Both the position numbers and the translations under genes were made by a program. Source: Gordonia westfalica (GTDB lineage: Bacteria > Actinomycetota > Actinomycetes > Mycobacteriales > Mycobacteriaceae). Taken from it: a DNA stretch of 64,000 bases. How positions within the stretch are numbered: position 1 is the first letter of the stretch; each line of letters opens with the position of its first letter. The notes under the pieces were generated by a model. It made no database searches and had not been told where the DNA came from. It saw only the letters and a list, made by a program, of their open reading frames with translations. Shown one piece after another: positions 10,119 to 18,863 of the stretch. The stretch is from positions 4,154,001-4,218,000 of the forward strand of contig NZ_FNLM01000034.1 in assembly GCF_900105725.1 (NCBI RefSeq). The letters are read 5' to 3'.

Positions 10119-10893
10119 ACAGTCGCCACAGCCCGATCAGACCGACGACGACGATCACCCCGCGGAGTGCGCGGGGTGAGAGTCGTCGTCCGTATCGAGC
10201 CCCGATGACGCCACCGAGGAGCGAACCGGCGGCGATGAGTGCGGCCGCCGTCCAGTCGATCCGGTCGAAGGCGACCAGCGTGTAGGTGACCGCGGCCACC
10301 ACGTTCACGACCAGGGACAGCAGGTTCTTGGCGGCGTTCATCCGCTGCAGGTGGTCGGGGACGACGACGCCGAGGACCGCCATGAGCATGATCCCCTGCG
10401 CGGCCGTGAAGTAGCCGCCGTAGATGCCGACGGCGAACGTCCCGGCAATCATCGCGGCGATACGCGGTGCGGTCAGGCGAGGCGTTCCGAGGTTCGTCGG
10501 CGCGGTGGAGCGGCGGCCGACCCACTTCTGAATCCACGGCTGCGCCACCACGAGGATCAGGGCGGCGATCAGGAGAACCGGCACGACCGCCTCGAACACC
10601 GTCTCCGGCAGATGCAGCAGCAACCAGCACCCAACGATCGCGCCGGCGAACGACGCCGGTATCTGCCACCGCAGCTGCGGCCACTGTCCCTCGAGTTCAC
10701 GGCGGTAACCCCAGGTTCCGGACACGCCGCCCGCGACGAGACCGATGGCGTTGGAGATCGTCGCACTCACCGGCGGGACGCCGAATGCGACGAGCGTCGG
10801 GAACGTGATGAGGGTGCCGCTACCGACGACCGCATTGATGGCGCCCGCACCCACACCGGCCAGCAGGACGGCGAACAGTTCCCATGTGCTCAC
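10111..10893 (-). CDS. TSUP (TauE/SafE) family membrane permease
   Basis: Integral membrane protein of 260 residues with about eight hydrophobic segments. Both family hallmarks are present: the N-terminal GAGAINAVVGSGTLITFPTLV and the C-terminal-half repeat with ISNAIGLVAGGVSGTWGYR. TSUP proteins export or import sulfite, organosulfonates or other small organic anions. Nothing in the immediate neighbourhood identifies the substrate. It lies convergent to the polyol transporter and 69 bp downstream of the DUF808 gene in the same direction. Confidence 0.85.
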   Translation of the reverse strand: MSTWELFAVLLAGVGAGAINAVVGSGTLITFPTLVAFGVPPVSATISNAIGLVAGGVSGTWGYRRELEGQWPQLRWQIPASFAGAIVGCWLLLHLPETVFEAVVPVLLIAALILVVAQPWIQKWVGRRSTAPTNLGTPRLTAPRIAAMIAGTFAVGIYGGYFTAAQGIMLMAVLGVVVPDHLQRMNAAKNLLSLVVNVVAAVTYTLVAFDRIDWTAAALIAAGSLLGGVIGARYGRRLSPRALRGVIVVVGLIGLWRLLA

Positions 10894-10962
10894 AGGTTCC
10901 GAGGGTGCCCGGTGCGTCGGGTGGGGTGATCACCGGGGTGGGTGTGGGGCCTCGTCGCTTAC

Positions 10963-11940
10963 TCAACCAGCCGCCGGGGCTGAGTCCTTCTTCTTCCGCT
11001 TGGGGATGACGTGCAGGATGGCGACGACGATCGCGCCAACGACGAGGCCGACGAGGGCGGACACCACGGTCCCGGCGGTCCAGGACAGCACGCCGCCGAA
11101 GCCACCGTGCACCAGGTCGCCGAACCAGTGCTCGATGTGGTGCAGCTGATCGGCGGGCCAGTGGAACCCGGCCTCACCGACGTTGACGATGAGGATGTGG
11201 CCGCCGACCCACAGCATCGCGGCGATGCCGACCACGGTGAGCGTCGCCATTATCTTGGGCATCGCGGTGACCAGGCCGCGGCCGATCTTCTGACTGAACG
11301 TCGACTCCCGTTGCGCGAGCGCAAGCCCCACGTCGTCCATCTTCACGATGATCGCGACCACGCCGTAGACCAGCGCGGTGATCAGGAAGGCGACGACGAT
11401 CAACACGGCCAGACGTGTCCAGAACGGTTCGTCCTCGACCGAGGACAACGAGATCACCATGATCTCGGCCGAGAGGATGAGGTCGGTGCGGATCGCGCCG
11501 TTGACCATGGTCTTCTCGAACTCGGGATCGCCCTGCGCAGGGCCCGACGCCTCCTCGTGGTGGCCTCCGGCGATCGCCTCGTAGACCTTCTCCGCGCCCT
11601 CGTAGCAGAGGAACAGACCACCGGCGATCAGCAGATACGGCAGGGCCTGGGGAAGGAACTGGCTGAGGATCATCGCGACGGGCAGGATGATCAGGAGCTT
11701 GTTGCGGATCGAGCCGACGGCGATCTTCCGGACGATGGGCAGCTCGCGGTCAGGGGTGAACCCGTCGACGTAGCGCGGCGTCACCGCGGTGTCGTCGACG
11801 ACGACGCCGGCGGCTTTCACGCTCGCCTTGCCTGCGGCCGCACCGATGTCGTCGAGTGACGCGGCTGCGGCACGGGTGAGCGTCGCAATGTCGTCGAGCA
11901 AGGCGACGAGACCACTGGCCACGGAGACCTCCAGGTTCAC
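10963..11940 (-). CDS. DUF808 family inner-membrane protein
   Basis: Membrane protein of 325 residues, matching the E. coli YedI-like DUF808 family. The recognisable N-terminus is ASGLVALLDDIATLTRAAAASLDDIGAA, followed by KASVKAAGVVVDDTAVTPRYV and GGLFLCYEGAEKVYE. Several hydrophobic helices follow, and the C-terminus is lysine-rich (PKRKKKDSAPA). The function of the family is unknown. Translation starts at GTG 11940. It is divergent from the RibBA gene across 279 bp and may be transcribed together with the TSUP gene. Confidence 0.85.
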   Translation of the reverse strand: MNLEVSVASGLVALLDDIATLTRAAAASLDDIGAAAGKASVKAAGVVVDDTAVTPRYVDGFTPDRELPIVRKIAVGSIRNKLLIILPVAMILSQFLPQALPYLLIAGGLFLCYEGAEKVYEAIAGGHHEEASGPAQGDPEFEKTMVNGAIRTDLILSAEIMVISLSSVEDEPFWTRLAVLIVVAFLITALVYGVVAIIVKMDDVGLALAQRESTFSQKIGRGLVTAMPKIMATLTVVGIAAMLWVGGHILIVNVGEAGFHWPADQLHHIEHWFGDLVHGGFGGVLSWTAGTVVSALVGLVVGAIVVAILHVIPKRKKKDSAPAAG

Positions 11941-12219
11941 GGGTGTCCAGCTGTGCTGGACGTGTTGTCGAACAGTATGCCGAAGTCGGCGGTGGGGAAG
12001 CCGGGGCCTGCTCCGAGATCGGCGGAAATGCCGTCTCCGCGTCCATCAAGCGGCGTATTTCGACCCCCGATCGCCGATGAGCTGCACTTTCATAAAGCGC
12101 AGGCGGCGAAACTCTCCGGCCACGGGCGGGTTTCCGTGCCGTCACGGACGCGGTGTCGAATGGTGCACAGGTCGTGGGAGACCACGACGACCATGCTTCG
12201 TCGACGTCGAGGAGAGCTG
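11941..12219. promoter_or_regulatory. Divergent intergenic region upstream of ribBA
   Basis: This 279-bp gap must hold the promoters of the DUF808 gene and ribBA. No FMN-riboswitch core (GGGGCAG/GGTG, ACCGGCGG, AGTCCGCGA blocks) is recognisable, which is notable upstream of a riboflavin gene. A GGAGAG RBS lies just before the ribBA ATG. No other structure was identified. Confidence 0.4.
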
Positions 12220-13509
12220 ATGAGCGCCATCGAGAACGCAATCGATGCCCTGCGCGCGGGCCGGCCGGTCCTGGTGACCGACGCCGCGGACCGCGAGAAC
12301 GAGGGCGACGTCATCCTGGCCGCCGACCGTGTCAGCACCGAGTGGACCGCGTGGACCGTGCGCAACACCTCCGGCCTGCTATGTGCGCCGATGGCCGGTG
12401 AGCGTGCGGACATGCTCGAACTGCCGTCGATGGTGACCAACAACGAGGACCCCAAGGCGACGGCGTACACGGTGACCGTGGACGCGGCCGAAGGAGTCAC
12501 GACCGGCATCTCTGCCGCCGACCGTGCGCTCACGCTGCGCATGCTGGCCGGGGCCGCATCCGGCCCCCGAGACTTCACCCGGCCCGGGCACGTACTACCC
12601 CTTCGTGCCCGGCCGGGTGGGGTGCTCGAGCGCCCCGGTCACACCGAGGCCGCCGTCGATCTGTGCACGCTGGCCGACGTCGCCCCGGTCGGCGTGATCG
12701 CCGAACTCGTCGCCGACGACGGTTCGATGATGCGCTACCCGCAGGTCGCCGCGATGGGGTCGCGCATGGGACTCCCGGTGCTCACCATCGAGGAGTTGGT
12801 CAACTACCGTCGCGTCCACGACGCGGACCGCTGGTCGGTGGTTCCCCGGGTGCGCCGCGGGGCGGAGACGGTCCTGCCGACCCCGACCGGCGAGCTCCGG
12901 GCGATCGGCTACCGCGACGCCGAGACCGGTGCCGAACACGTCGCGCTCGTGAGCGCGGGGATCACCGGAGAGGGGCTGGACCAGCGCGCCCCGCTGGTGC
13001 GCGTGCACTCCGAATGCCTCACCGGAGAGGCGTTCTCGTCACAGCGCTGCGAATGCGGACCCCAGCTCGACGCGGCGATCGAACGCATCAGTTACGACGG
13101 TGGTGTCGTCGTCTACCTGCGTGGACACGAGGGTCGCGGGATCGGGCTGCTCCAGAAACTGGCCGCCTACCGACTGCAGGATCAGGGCCTCGACACGGTC
13201 GAGGCGAATCTCGAACTCGACGAACCCGTCGACGGACGCGAATACGGTGCGGCAGCGGCAATCCTGGCCGACCTCGGGATCGAGCGCGCACGCGTGATGA
13301 CCAACAACCCCGACAAGGTCCGCGGATTGACCGACTCCGGGATAGAGGTGGCCCAGCGTGTTCCGCTGATCGTGGGTGTCATGCCGGCGAACGTGCGCTA
13401 CCTCGACGCGAAGCGCCGGCGCCTCGGGCACCTGCTGGGCACCATGTCCGGTAGCGGGTTCGACATGAGCCATACGGGTGACTTCTCGGTGGGTTCGCGC
13501 GCGAACTAG
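12220..13509 (+). CDS. ribBA: Bifunctional 3,4-dihydroxy-2-butanone-4-phosphate synthase / GTP cyclohydrolase II
   Basis: Two-domain enzyme of 429 residues supplying both precursors of riboflavin. The RibB domain (about 1-200) has the metal-site DRENEGD, MVTNNEDPKATAYTVTVD and GHTEAAVDL. The RibA domain (about 205-420) has the zinc ligands in CLTGEAFSSQRCECG, plus RGHEGRGIGL and NNPDKV. Both domains look intact. The ATG at 12220 follows GGAGAG and homology starts there, although the frame is open further upstream. No other riboflavin gene is nearby, so it may be a second, accessory copy. Several flavin-dependent enzymes are encoded 5-15 kb downstream. It overlaps the GntR gene tail to tail by 4 bp. 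Confidence 0.93.
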   Translation: MSAIENAIDALRAGRPVLVTDAADRENEGDVILAADRVSTEWTAWTVRNTSGLLCAPMAGERADMLELPSMVTNNEDPKATAYTVTVDAAEGVTTGISAADRALTLRMLAGAASGPRDFTRPGHVLPLRARPGGVLERPGHTEAAVDLCTLADVAPVGVIAELVADDGSMMRYPQVAAMGSRMGLPVLTIEELVNYRRVHDADRWSVVPRVRRGAETVLPTPTGELRAIGYRDAETGAEHVALVSAGITGEGLDQRAPLVRVHSECLTGEAFSSQRCECGPQLDAAIERISYDGGVVVYLRGHEGRGIGLLQKLAAYRLQDQGLDTVEANLELDEPVDGREYGAAAAILADLGIERARVMTNNPDKVRGLTDSGIEVAQRVPLIVGVMPANVRYLDAKRRRLGHLLGTMSGSGFDMSHTGDFSVGSRAN

Positions 13510-14252
13510 GTCCCCCTGACCTCGCGGGATACACCCGAGGTCGAGATGAGGCGAACACGGTCCGACCGAAACAGGTCGAAGGAGTACTCGAAAGGTGTGC
13601 CGGAGTCGTCGCGCGACAACCGCGTGATGGCGAGAAGTGGTCGTCGGACGCCGATTTCGAGCCAGCCGGCTTCACTTCCGCTGGCCGCGCCGACCTCGAT
13701 GATCTCGGTGGTCCGGGTGGCGACCAGTCCGTACCGTGTGCGCAGCAGTTCGTAGAGCGACCCGTCCAGGGGATGTTCCAGGAGACCGGGAACCAGTTCC
13801 ACGGGGAAACAGGCCAGGTCGACCGACAGCGGCGCACCATCGGCGAGTCGGATCCGGCGGACCGCGAACACTTCTGCACCGTCCGTGATCTCGAGGGCCC
13901 GCGCCTCGATCGGGGTCGCCGGACGACGTTCCGCACCGACCACCCGCGTCGCGCTGGCATGTCCGGACTCCGCCAACAACGCGGGGAGGCCGGCAGATTC
14001 GGCCGCATGGCGTTCGACGACATCGGCGCGGATGAATGTGCCACCGCCCCGGCCGGTCCGGCGTTCCAGGATGCCTGCCCGGCTGAGTGGGAGCAGTGCG
14101 CTGCGCAGCGTCGATCTCGACACCGAGAACATCTCGGCCATGTCGCGCTCGGTGCCCAGCCTCGCGCCCGGAATCAGGGTTCCCTGGGCGAGCATCGCGA
14201 GGATGCGGCGGCGCACGTCCTCGGCGACCGGGCCGCCGGTGGTCTCCCCCAT
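13506..14252 (-). CDS. GntR-family (UTRA) transcriptional regulator
   Basis: Regulator of 248 residues. The winged helix covers about residues 8-75 (VRRRILAMLAQGTLIPG, TERDMAEMFSVSRSTLRSAL). A UTRA ligand-binding domain follows (AVRRIRLADGAPLSVDLACFP, TPFEYSFDLFRSDRVRL). The ATG at 14252 is 17 bp downstream of the SDR stop, so it is probably the third gene of a kinase-SDR-GntR operon and a local regulator of that operon and the divergent PLP enzyme. The frame is open far upstream, but that part is only an antisense-like shadow of the SDR gene. Confidence 0.87.
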   Translation of the reverse strand: MGETTGGPVAEDVRRRILAMLAQGTLIPGARLGTERDMAEMFSVSRSTLRSALLPLSRAGILERRTGRGGGTFIRADVVERHAAESAGLPALLAESGHASATRVVGAERRPATPIEARALEITDGAEVFAVRRIRLADGAPLSVDLACFPVELVPGLLEHPLDGSLYELLRTRYGLVATRTTEIIEVGAASGSEAGWLEIGVRRPLLAITRLSRDDSGTPFEYSFDLFRSDRVRLISTSGVSREVRGT

Positions 14253-14269
14253 CCGGGTGTCGCGATGTC

Positions 14270-15052
14270 TCAGGCGGGGATGGCGTCGGGTGACTCGGGG
14301 AGCACCTGGCCCCCGTCGACGGCGATCGCCTGCCCGGTGATGTAACCGGCCTCGCGGGTGGCGAGGAACGCGGCGAGATGACCGATGTCCTCGGGGGTGC
14401 CCAGGGCCTTCATCGGAATGGCCCGGGTCATGCCCGCGATGTAGTCCTCGCCCATCTCGACGAGGCCCTCGGTCAGGACGTTCCCGGGCATGATCGCGTT
14501 GACGGTGACGCCCTGGGCGGCGAGTTCGACTGCGGCCGTGCGCATGAAACCCAACTGAGCGGCCTTCGACGCGCCGTAGTGCGACCAGTTGGGGAACCCG
14601 GTGATCGGGCCCGTGATCGACGAGGTGATGATCACCCGGCCACTGCCCGACTCGGTGAGCGAGGACACGCAGGCCTGCACGGTGAACACCGTGCCCTTCA
14701 CGTTCACGTCGAGGACCTGACTGAGCTGCGCATCGGTCATCGTCTCCAGCGATGCCTCGGGGAAGATGCCGGCGTTGGCGCAGACGACGTCGATCGCCCC
14801 GAAGGCCTCCAGGACCGTACGCGCCATCTCGTCGCACGACGACCGGTTGCTGACGTCGGTCACGACCCCGATGATCCTGCCGTCGCCCACACCGCTGAGT
14901 TCTGCGACAGCCGAATCGATCTCGTCCGATGATCGCGCCGCGATCGCAACGTCGGCACCCGCGCGCGCGAAGACCCCGGCGATGCCGCGTCCGATCCCCT
15001 TGGTGCCGCCGGTGACGATCACCGATCGGTCGGCCAGGCTGAACATGGTCAT
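14270..15052 (-). CDS. Short-chain dehydrogenase/reductase
   Basis: Classical SDR of about 260 residues. TGGTKGIGRGIA is the nucleotide motif near the N-terminus and CANAGIF the NAG segment. The catalytic Ser lies in VIITSSITG, YGASK is the Tyr/Lys pair, and GYITGQAIAVDGG closes the fold. ATG 15052 (MTMFSLADRS) follows AGGAG. ATG 15046 or the more distal 15091 are alternatives. It lies between the kinase and GntR genes in one direction. In this context it could act on a carbonyl product of the phospho-lyase reaction, which is an inference. Confidence 0.85.
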   Translation of the reverse strand: MTMFSLADRSVIVTGGTKGIGRGIAGVFARAGADVAIAARSSDEIDSAVAELSGVGDGRIIGVVTDVSNRSSCDEMARTVLEAFGAIDVVCANAGIFPEASLETMTDAQLSQVLDVNVKGTVFTVQACVSSLTESGSGRVIITSSITGPITGFPNWSHYGASKAAQLGFMRTAAVELAAQGVTVNAIMPGNVLTEGLVEMGEDYIAGMTRAIPMKALGTPEDIGHLAAFLATREAGYITGQAIAVDGGQVLPESPDAIPA

Positions 15053-15103
15053 GATGCTCCTGTGGATGTGCGTGACGGCGGGGATCGGCATGAGGCAGTC
15101 GTG

Positions 15104-16123
15104 TCAGGCCGCGGAGGTTCGGGCGGTGACACGACGTAGCCACGACGGATCGTCGAGGTACCTGCGGGCGAGAGATGCTGTGCCGGGAACGAAGTCGTCG
15201 GCGATACCGAGTGCGGCGTCGGCGTCGGAGTGCGATGCCACCCATGCGGTCAGATGGATTCGGCGCAACAATACGAAGGTTGGGATCAGCGCGAGATGGT
15301 CATCCGGCAGCGGCCGCACCGCGGTGTACCCGCGCAACCACTCATCGATGAGGTTCTCGGTCTCGGTTTTGTCCTCGATCCACGAGACAGCGGAACCGAG
15401 ATCGGTGAGGTGCCACGACCAACCGCAGTCGTCGAAGTCGATCACGGTGATCGCCGGGAGGTCCGAGCTCGGATCGACCATCAGATTGGCCAGACGCAGA
15501 TCGGCGTGCACGAGACCGAATCGGTCCGGCCCGGTGCCGAATTCGGCGAGTCGGTCGGTGATGACCCGGACGGCACGGTCGATGTCGGCGCAGTCCTCGG
15601 AGGACAGGCCGCGAGCCTCGCGCCACTGTCCCCACCGGGCGTGCGGGCCGAGTATGGCGTCGACGTCCCAGGTGAACCTGACGAAGTCGGCAGGTGCGCG
15701 CCACCTGGTGCTGTGCTCGTGGAGATGTGCGGTGATCGAGCCGATGGTCGCGAAATCGATGACAGCGGGGGACTCTTCGGCGGTGCACCCGGGTATGACC
15801 GTGACGGCGTCGATCAGCAGGGTCCGGCCGTCCACGGTCACGCCGACGACCTCGGCACCGTCGACGGCGGCGACCGGGGTGGGGGTGGACACCGGTGTCT
15901 CGGTTCCCAGGGCCGCCATCCAGCGGAGTTCGGAGCGGATTGCCTCGATGGGGTGATAGCCGGGACGGTGCACGCGCAGGACGAGTTGTCGTGCCGCGTC
16001 TTCGGCGAGATAGGTGGCGTTCTCCGACAGACTCAACAGACGCAGCGAGGCGGACGTCGCGAATCCGTAGCGAGGCAGGGCCTCCAGCGCGAACGCGCGG
16101 TGGTCTGGGGGTAGTCCGGGCAC
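15104..16123 (-). CDS. APH-fold small-molecule kinase, hydroxylysine/ethanolamine-kinase-like
   Basis: Aminoglycoside-phosphotransferase-fold protein of 339 residues. The N-lobe has QLVLRVHRPGYHP with the ATP lysine region replaced by Arg/His-rich sequence. The catalytic loop is HADLRLANLM and the metal-site motif IDFDDCGWSWHLTDLG. The order and the SENATYLAE start resemble the homoserine-kinase-like and HYKK (hydroxylysine kinase) group more than true aminoglycoside kinases. It is divergent from a class III PLP enzyme resembling phospho-lyases. This supports phosphorylation of an amino alcohol or hydroxy-amino acid rather than drug resistance. The substrate is not proven by sequence. Confidence 0.75.
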   Translation of the reverse strand: MPGLPPDHRAFALEALPRYGFATSASLRLLSLSENATYLAEDAARQLVLRVHRPGYHPIEAIRSELRWMAALGTETPVSTPTPVAAVDGAEVVGVTVDGRTLLIDAVTVIPGCTAEESPAVIDFATIGSITAHLHEHSTRWRAPADFVRFTWDVDAILGPHARWGQWREARGLSSEDCADIDRAVRVITDRLAEFGTGPDRFGLVHADLRLANLMVDPSSDLPAITVIDFDDCGWSWHLTDLGSAVSWIEDKTETENLIDEWLRGYTAVRPLPDDHLALIPTFVLLRRIHLTAWVASHSDADAALGIADDFVPGTASLARRYLDDPSWLRRVTARTSAA

Positions 16124-16412
16124 CGGAACAGTGTCGCCCGAAGTGGTATCCGTGAGCAGACCAAAAGGCGATGTTTAACGTGGCCGTAGCGATCGGCGCG
16201 GAGTAGGAAACGCAGCGGAAACAATCTCCCCTGTTTACTCCTGTTCGTGTTGCCCGCCAATGATTTGCGGCGTAGGAAAGAGGAACACGGGTCAGCCGAC
16301 CTCACGCCTGTGCCTCACGCGCGTCCTCGAGTCGGCCACACCGACCGGGCCGAGCAGACCAAAATGCCGGGTGGCTCTCTCCGCATCATCACTACAGCTA
16401 GGACGATCCCAC
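16124..16412. promoter_or_regulatory. Divergent promoter region, kinase operon / PLP enzyme
   Basis: This 289-bp gap separates the kinase and PLP-enzyme starts. It is AT-richer than its neighbours around 16165-16260 and probably holds both promoters and a GntR binding site. No unambiguous palindrome was seen. An AGGA at about 16400 is placed to serve the GTG at 16413. Confidence 0.4.
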
Positions 16413-17735
16413 GTGAGCTTCTCCAACATCATGGACTCCAACAGCTACACCGGTGGCTCGGTGGGACGCCATGGGGACGGGATCATCGAGGCGCGCGAAC
16501 GGATGCTGGGGCCGGCGTATCGGCTGTTCTACCGTAATCCGGTACATCTCGTGCGGGGCGAGGGGAGCCATCTCTTCGACGCCGACGGCACCCGCTACCT
16601 CGATGCCTACAACAACGTGGCCAGCGTCGGACACTGTCATCCGCATGTCGTCGACGCCGTGATGCGGCAGATGACGTCGATCAACACCCACACCCGTTAC
16701 CTCCACGACGGCATCGTCGACTACTCCGGGCGTCTGCTGGCCACGCTCGGACCGGGGATCGACCAGGTGATGTACGCGTGCACCGGGTCCGAGGCGAACG
16801 ATCTGGCCCTGCGTGTCGCGTCGGCCCACACGGGAGCCTCCGGGGTCATCGTGACGACCGAGGCCTATCACGGCAATACACATGCGGTGACCGCGATCTC
16901 GCCGTCGAACGGTGGAGCGCCGGTCCTCGGTCCGCAGGTCCGCACGGTGCCGCCGCCCGACCCTCGTTCGGCGGGTTCGACCGCTGAGACCTTCGCCGAG
17001 CATGTACGGCGAGCGGCCGACGACCTACAGCGCGCGGGGTTCGGCGTCAGCTGCCTCATCGTCGACACGATCTTCTCCTCGGACGGCATCTTCGCCGACC
17101 CCGATGTCCTCGGCCCCGCCGTCGCCGCGGCGCGCGCGGTCGGGGCGGTGTTCATCGCCGACGAGGTGCAACCGGGCTTCGGCCGGACCGGCGACGCCAT
17201 GTGGGGTTTCGACCGCCACGGAGTGCGGCCCGACATCGTCACGATGGGCAAACCCATGGGCAACGGGCTGCCGGTGTCCGCGATGGCAGCCCGTCCCGAC
17301 GTGCTGGAACGGTTCGCGACGACGCAGCCGTACTTCAACACGTTCGGGGGCAGCCCGGTGTCGATGGCTGCGGCGGCCGCGGTGCTGGACGTGATCGAGA
17401 GCGAGGATCTGCCTGCGCAGGTGACCCGCATCGGTGCTCGGCTCCGCGAGGGGATCACGCGTATCGCGGCCGATCACCCTGCCGTCGGCGACATCCGGGG
17501 AGCCGGGTTGTACATCGGGGTGGAGATCGTGACCGCCGACGCCGCTCCCGATCGCGGGCGTGCCCGTGCGATCGTGGAGGCCATGCGGGACGCGCACGTC
17601 CTCATATCCGTCTGCGGCGAGCACGGAAACGTCCTGAAGATCCGCCCGCCGCTGGTGTTCTCCGACTCCGACGTGGACTGGTTCTGCACGGCGCTGGATT
17701 CCGCGCTGGCAACGACACTCGCGACGGCCGGCTGA
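16413..17735 (+). CDS. Class III PLP enzyme, AGXT2L/ethanolamine-phosphate phospho-lyase-like
   Basis: Fold-type I PLP enzyme of 440 residues. Highly characteristic segments are YLDAYNNVASVGHCHPHVV, INTHTRYLHDGIVDY and TGSEANDLALRVA. These match the AGXT2-like branch that includes ethanolamine-phosphate and 5-phosphohydroxylysine phospho-lyases. FIADEVQPGFGRTG holds the cofactor Asp and TMGKPMGNGLPV the Schiff-base Lys. GTG 16413 is preferred because AGGA lies about 8 bases upstream; ATG 16431 has no RBS. It pairs with the divergent APH-fold kinase, SDR and GntR genes. An ordinary omega-aminotransferase role cannot be excluded. Confidence 0.8.
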   Translation: MSFSNIMDSNSYTGGSVGRHGDGIIEARERMLGPAYRLFYRNPVHLVRGEGSHLFDADGTRYLDAYNNVASVGHCHPHVVDAVMRQMTSINTHTRYLHDGIVDYSGRLLATLGPGIDQVMYACTGSEANDLALRVASAHTGASGVIVTTEAYHGNTHAVTAISPSNGGAPVLGPQVRTVPPPDPRSAGSTAETFAEHVRRAADDLQRAGFGVSCLIVDTIFSSDGIFADPDVLGPAVAAARAVGAVFIADEVQPGFGRTGDAMWGFDRHGVRPDIVTMGKPMGNGLPVSAMAARPDVLERFATTQPYFNTFGGSPVSMAAAAAVLDVIESEDLPAQVTRIGARLREGITRIAADHPAVGDIRGAGLYIGVEIVTADAAPDRGRARAIVEAMRDAHVLISVCGEHGNVLKIRPPLVFSDSDVDWFCTALDSALATTLATAG

Positions 17736-17785
17736 AGCCCGACCCCGTGTGAATCACTCTGTGATCAAGGAGGTCGCGACAGATG

Positions 17786-18718
17786 TCATCGACCGGTCTC
17801 GGCGACGGTGGGCATGTTCGCCGTCGTGACGTTGCGCCCACTGCTGGCCCGATGTTGCTCTGCAACAACGGCGTCGGTCTTCTCGAGGAAGTCGTCGAGT
17901 TCGGGTCCGAACAACCGGTCGCCGAGACGGGTGGAGAGCAAGTGCTTGCACCATGCGGCGACGGCGACCCAGCCGGGGACGTAGATGCGGCGCTGTCGTC
18001 GCGCGATGCCACGGACAAAAGCGTCGGCACACACGTCGACACCGACTATCTCGTCCAGGGGCGGACCGAGCTTCTTGAGGTAATCGTCGAACACGGACAG
18101 ATCAGACTGGATGTCGCGGATGAGCGGGGTGTCGATCCAGCTCATGTGTGCCGAACCGACGGCGACTCCGAGGCGCCCGACCTCGGCGCGCAACGACGTC
18201 GCCAGATGATCGACAGCGGCCTTGCCGGGTGCATAGGGTCCCATGCCGGGGCCGGGTAGGAATGCGGCCATCGAGGATACCAGCAGTAGGTACCCCCGAC
18301 GTTCGATGATCGAGGGGAGGGCGGCCCGCACGGTGAAGAAGACGCCGTTCACGTTGATGTCGATACCGCGCCGGAAGGTCTCGGGGGCCATGTTCCGGAA
18401 CGAACCGTATGTTCCGACACCGGCGTTGGCCACCACGATGTCGATACCGCCGAATCGCTCGATACCGGCCCGGACGGCGGCGTCGAGCGCGGCATAGTCG
18501 GTCACGTCGGCGACGTACCCGTTCGCGCGGGTGCCGATCGTCGCGGCCACGTCGTCGACGGCGGATCGGTCGATGTCGACGAGGATCAGCCGCGCGCCCG
18601 CTCCGGCGAGACGCAGGGCGGTCTCTTTGCCGATCCCGTTGCCCGCGCCGGTGATCAACGCGACCTTGCCGGTCAGGTCGACCTTCCTGTCTGAACGTGG
18701 GATCGGCAGAAATGCCAT
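17786..18718 (-). CDS. Short-chain dehydrogenase/reductase
   Basis: SDR of 310 residues, longer than classical members by a C-terminal tail. Visible motifs are LITGAGNGIGKETA (NAD(P) loop), VANAGVGTYG, LLVSSMAAF (catalytic Ser) and YAPGK (Tyr/Lys). The tail GWVAVAAWCKHLLSTRLGDRLFGPELDDFL resembles membrane-associating tails of mycobacterial SDRs. It is convergent with the PLP enzyme and 145 bp downstream of the flavin reductase in the same direction. Membership of the flavin operon is uncertain and the substrate is unknown. Confidence 0.82.
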   Translation of the reverse strand: MAFLPIPRSDRKVDLTGKVALITGAGNGIGKETALRLAGAGARLILVDIDRSAVDDVAATIGTRANGYVADVTDYAALDAAVRAGIERFGGIDIVVANAGVGTYGSFRNMAPETFRRGIDINVNGVFFTVRAALPSIIERRGYLLLVSSMAAFLPGPGMGPYAPGKAAVDHLATSLRAEVGRLGVAVGSAHMSWIDTPLIRDIQSDLSVFDDYLKKLGPPLDEIVGVDVCADAFVRGIARRQRRIYVPGWVAVAAWCKHLLSTRLGDRLFGPELDDFLEKTDAVVAEQHRASSGRNVTTANMPTVAETGR

Positions 18719-18863
18719 GGCGGGCTCCTCGGGTGGACCTCTTCCCCGGCTTGCGTGCCAGTATGCGCTCGTGCGTGGGCGGTGTACAGGATGGTTCGAC
18801 GCGGCAACGATGTCGGCGGACCCACTGCGCGGCGCGCACCGAGGGTCGCCGCGCAGTGGGGGA

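Noticed and set aside
11941..12219. FMN riboswitch upstream of ribBA
   Set aside because: None of the conserved aptamer blocks could be found in order in this gap.
15104..16123. Aminoglycoside-resistance phosphotransferase
   Set aside because: The fold is APH-like, but the motifs and the divergent PLP enzyme point to metabolic kinase function. No resistance context is present.
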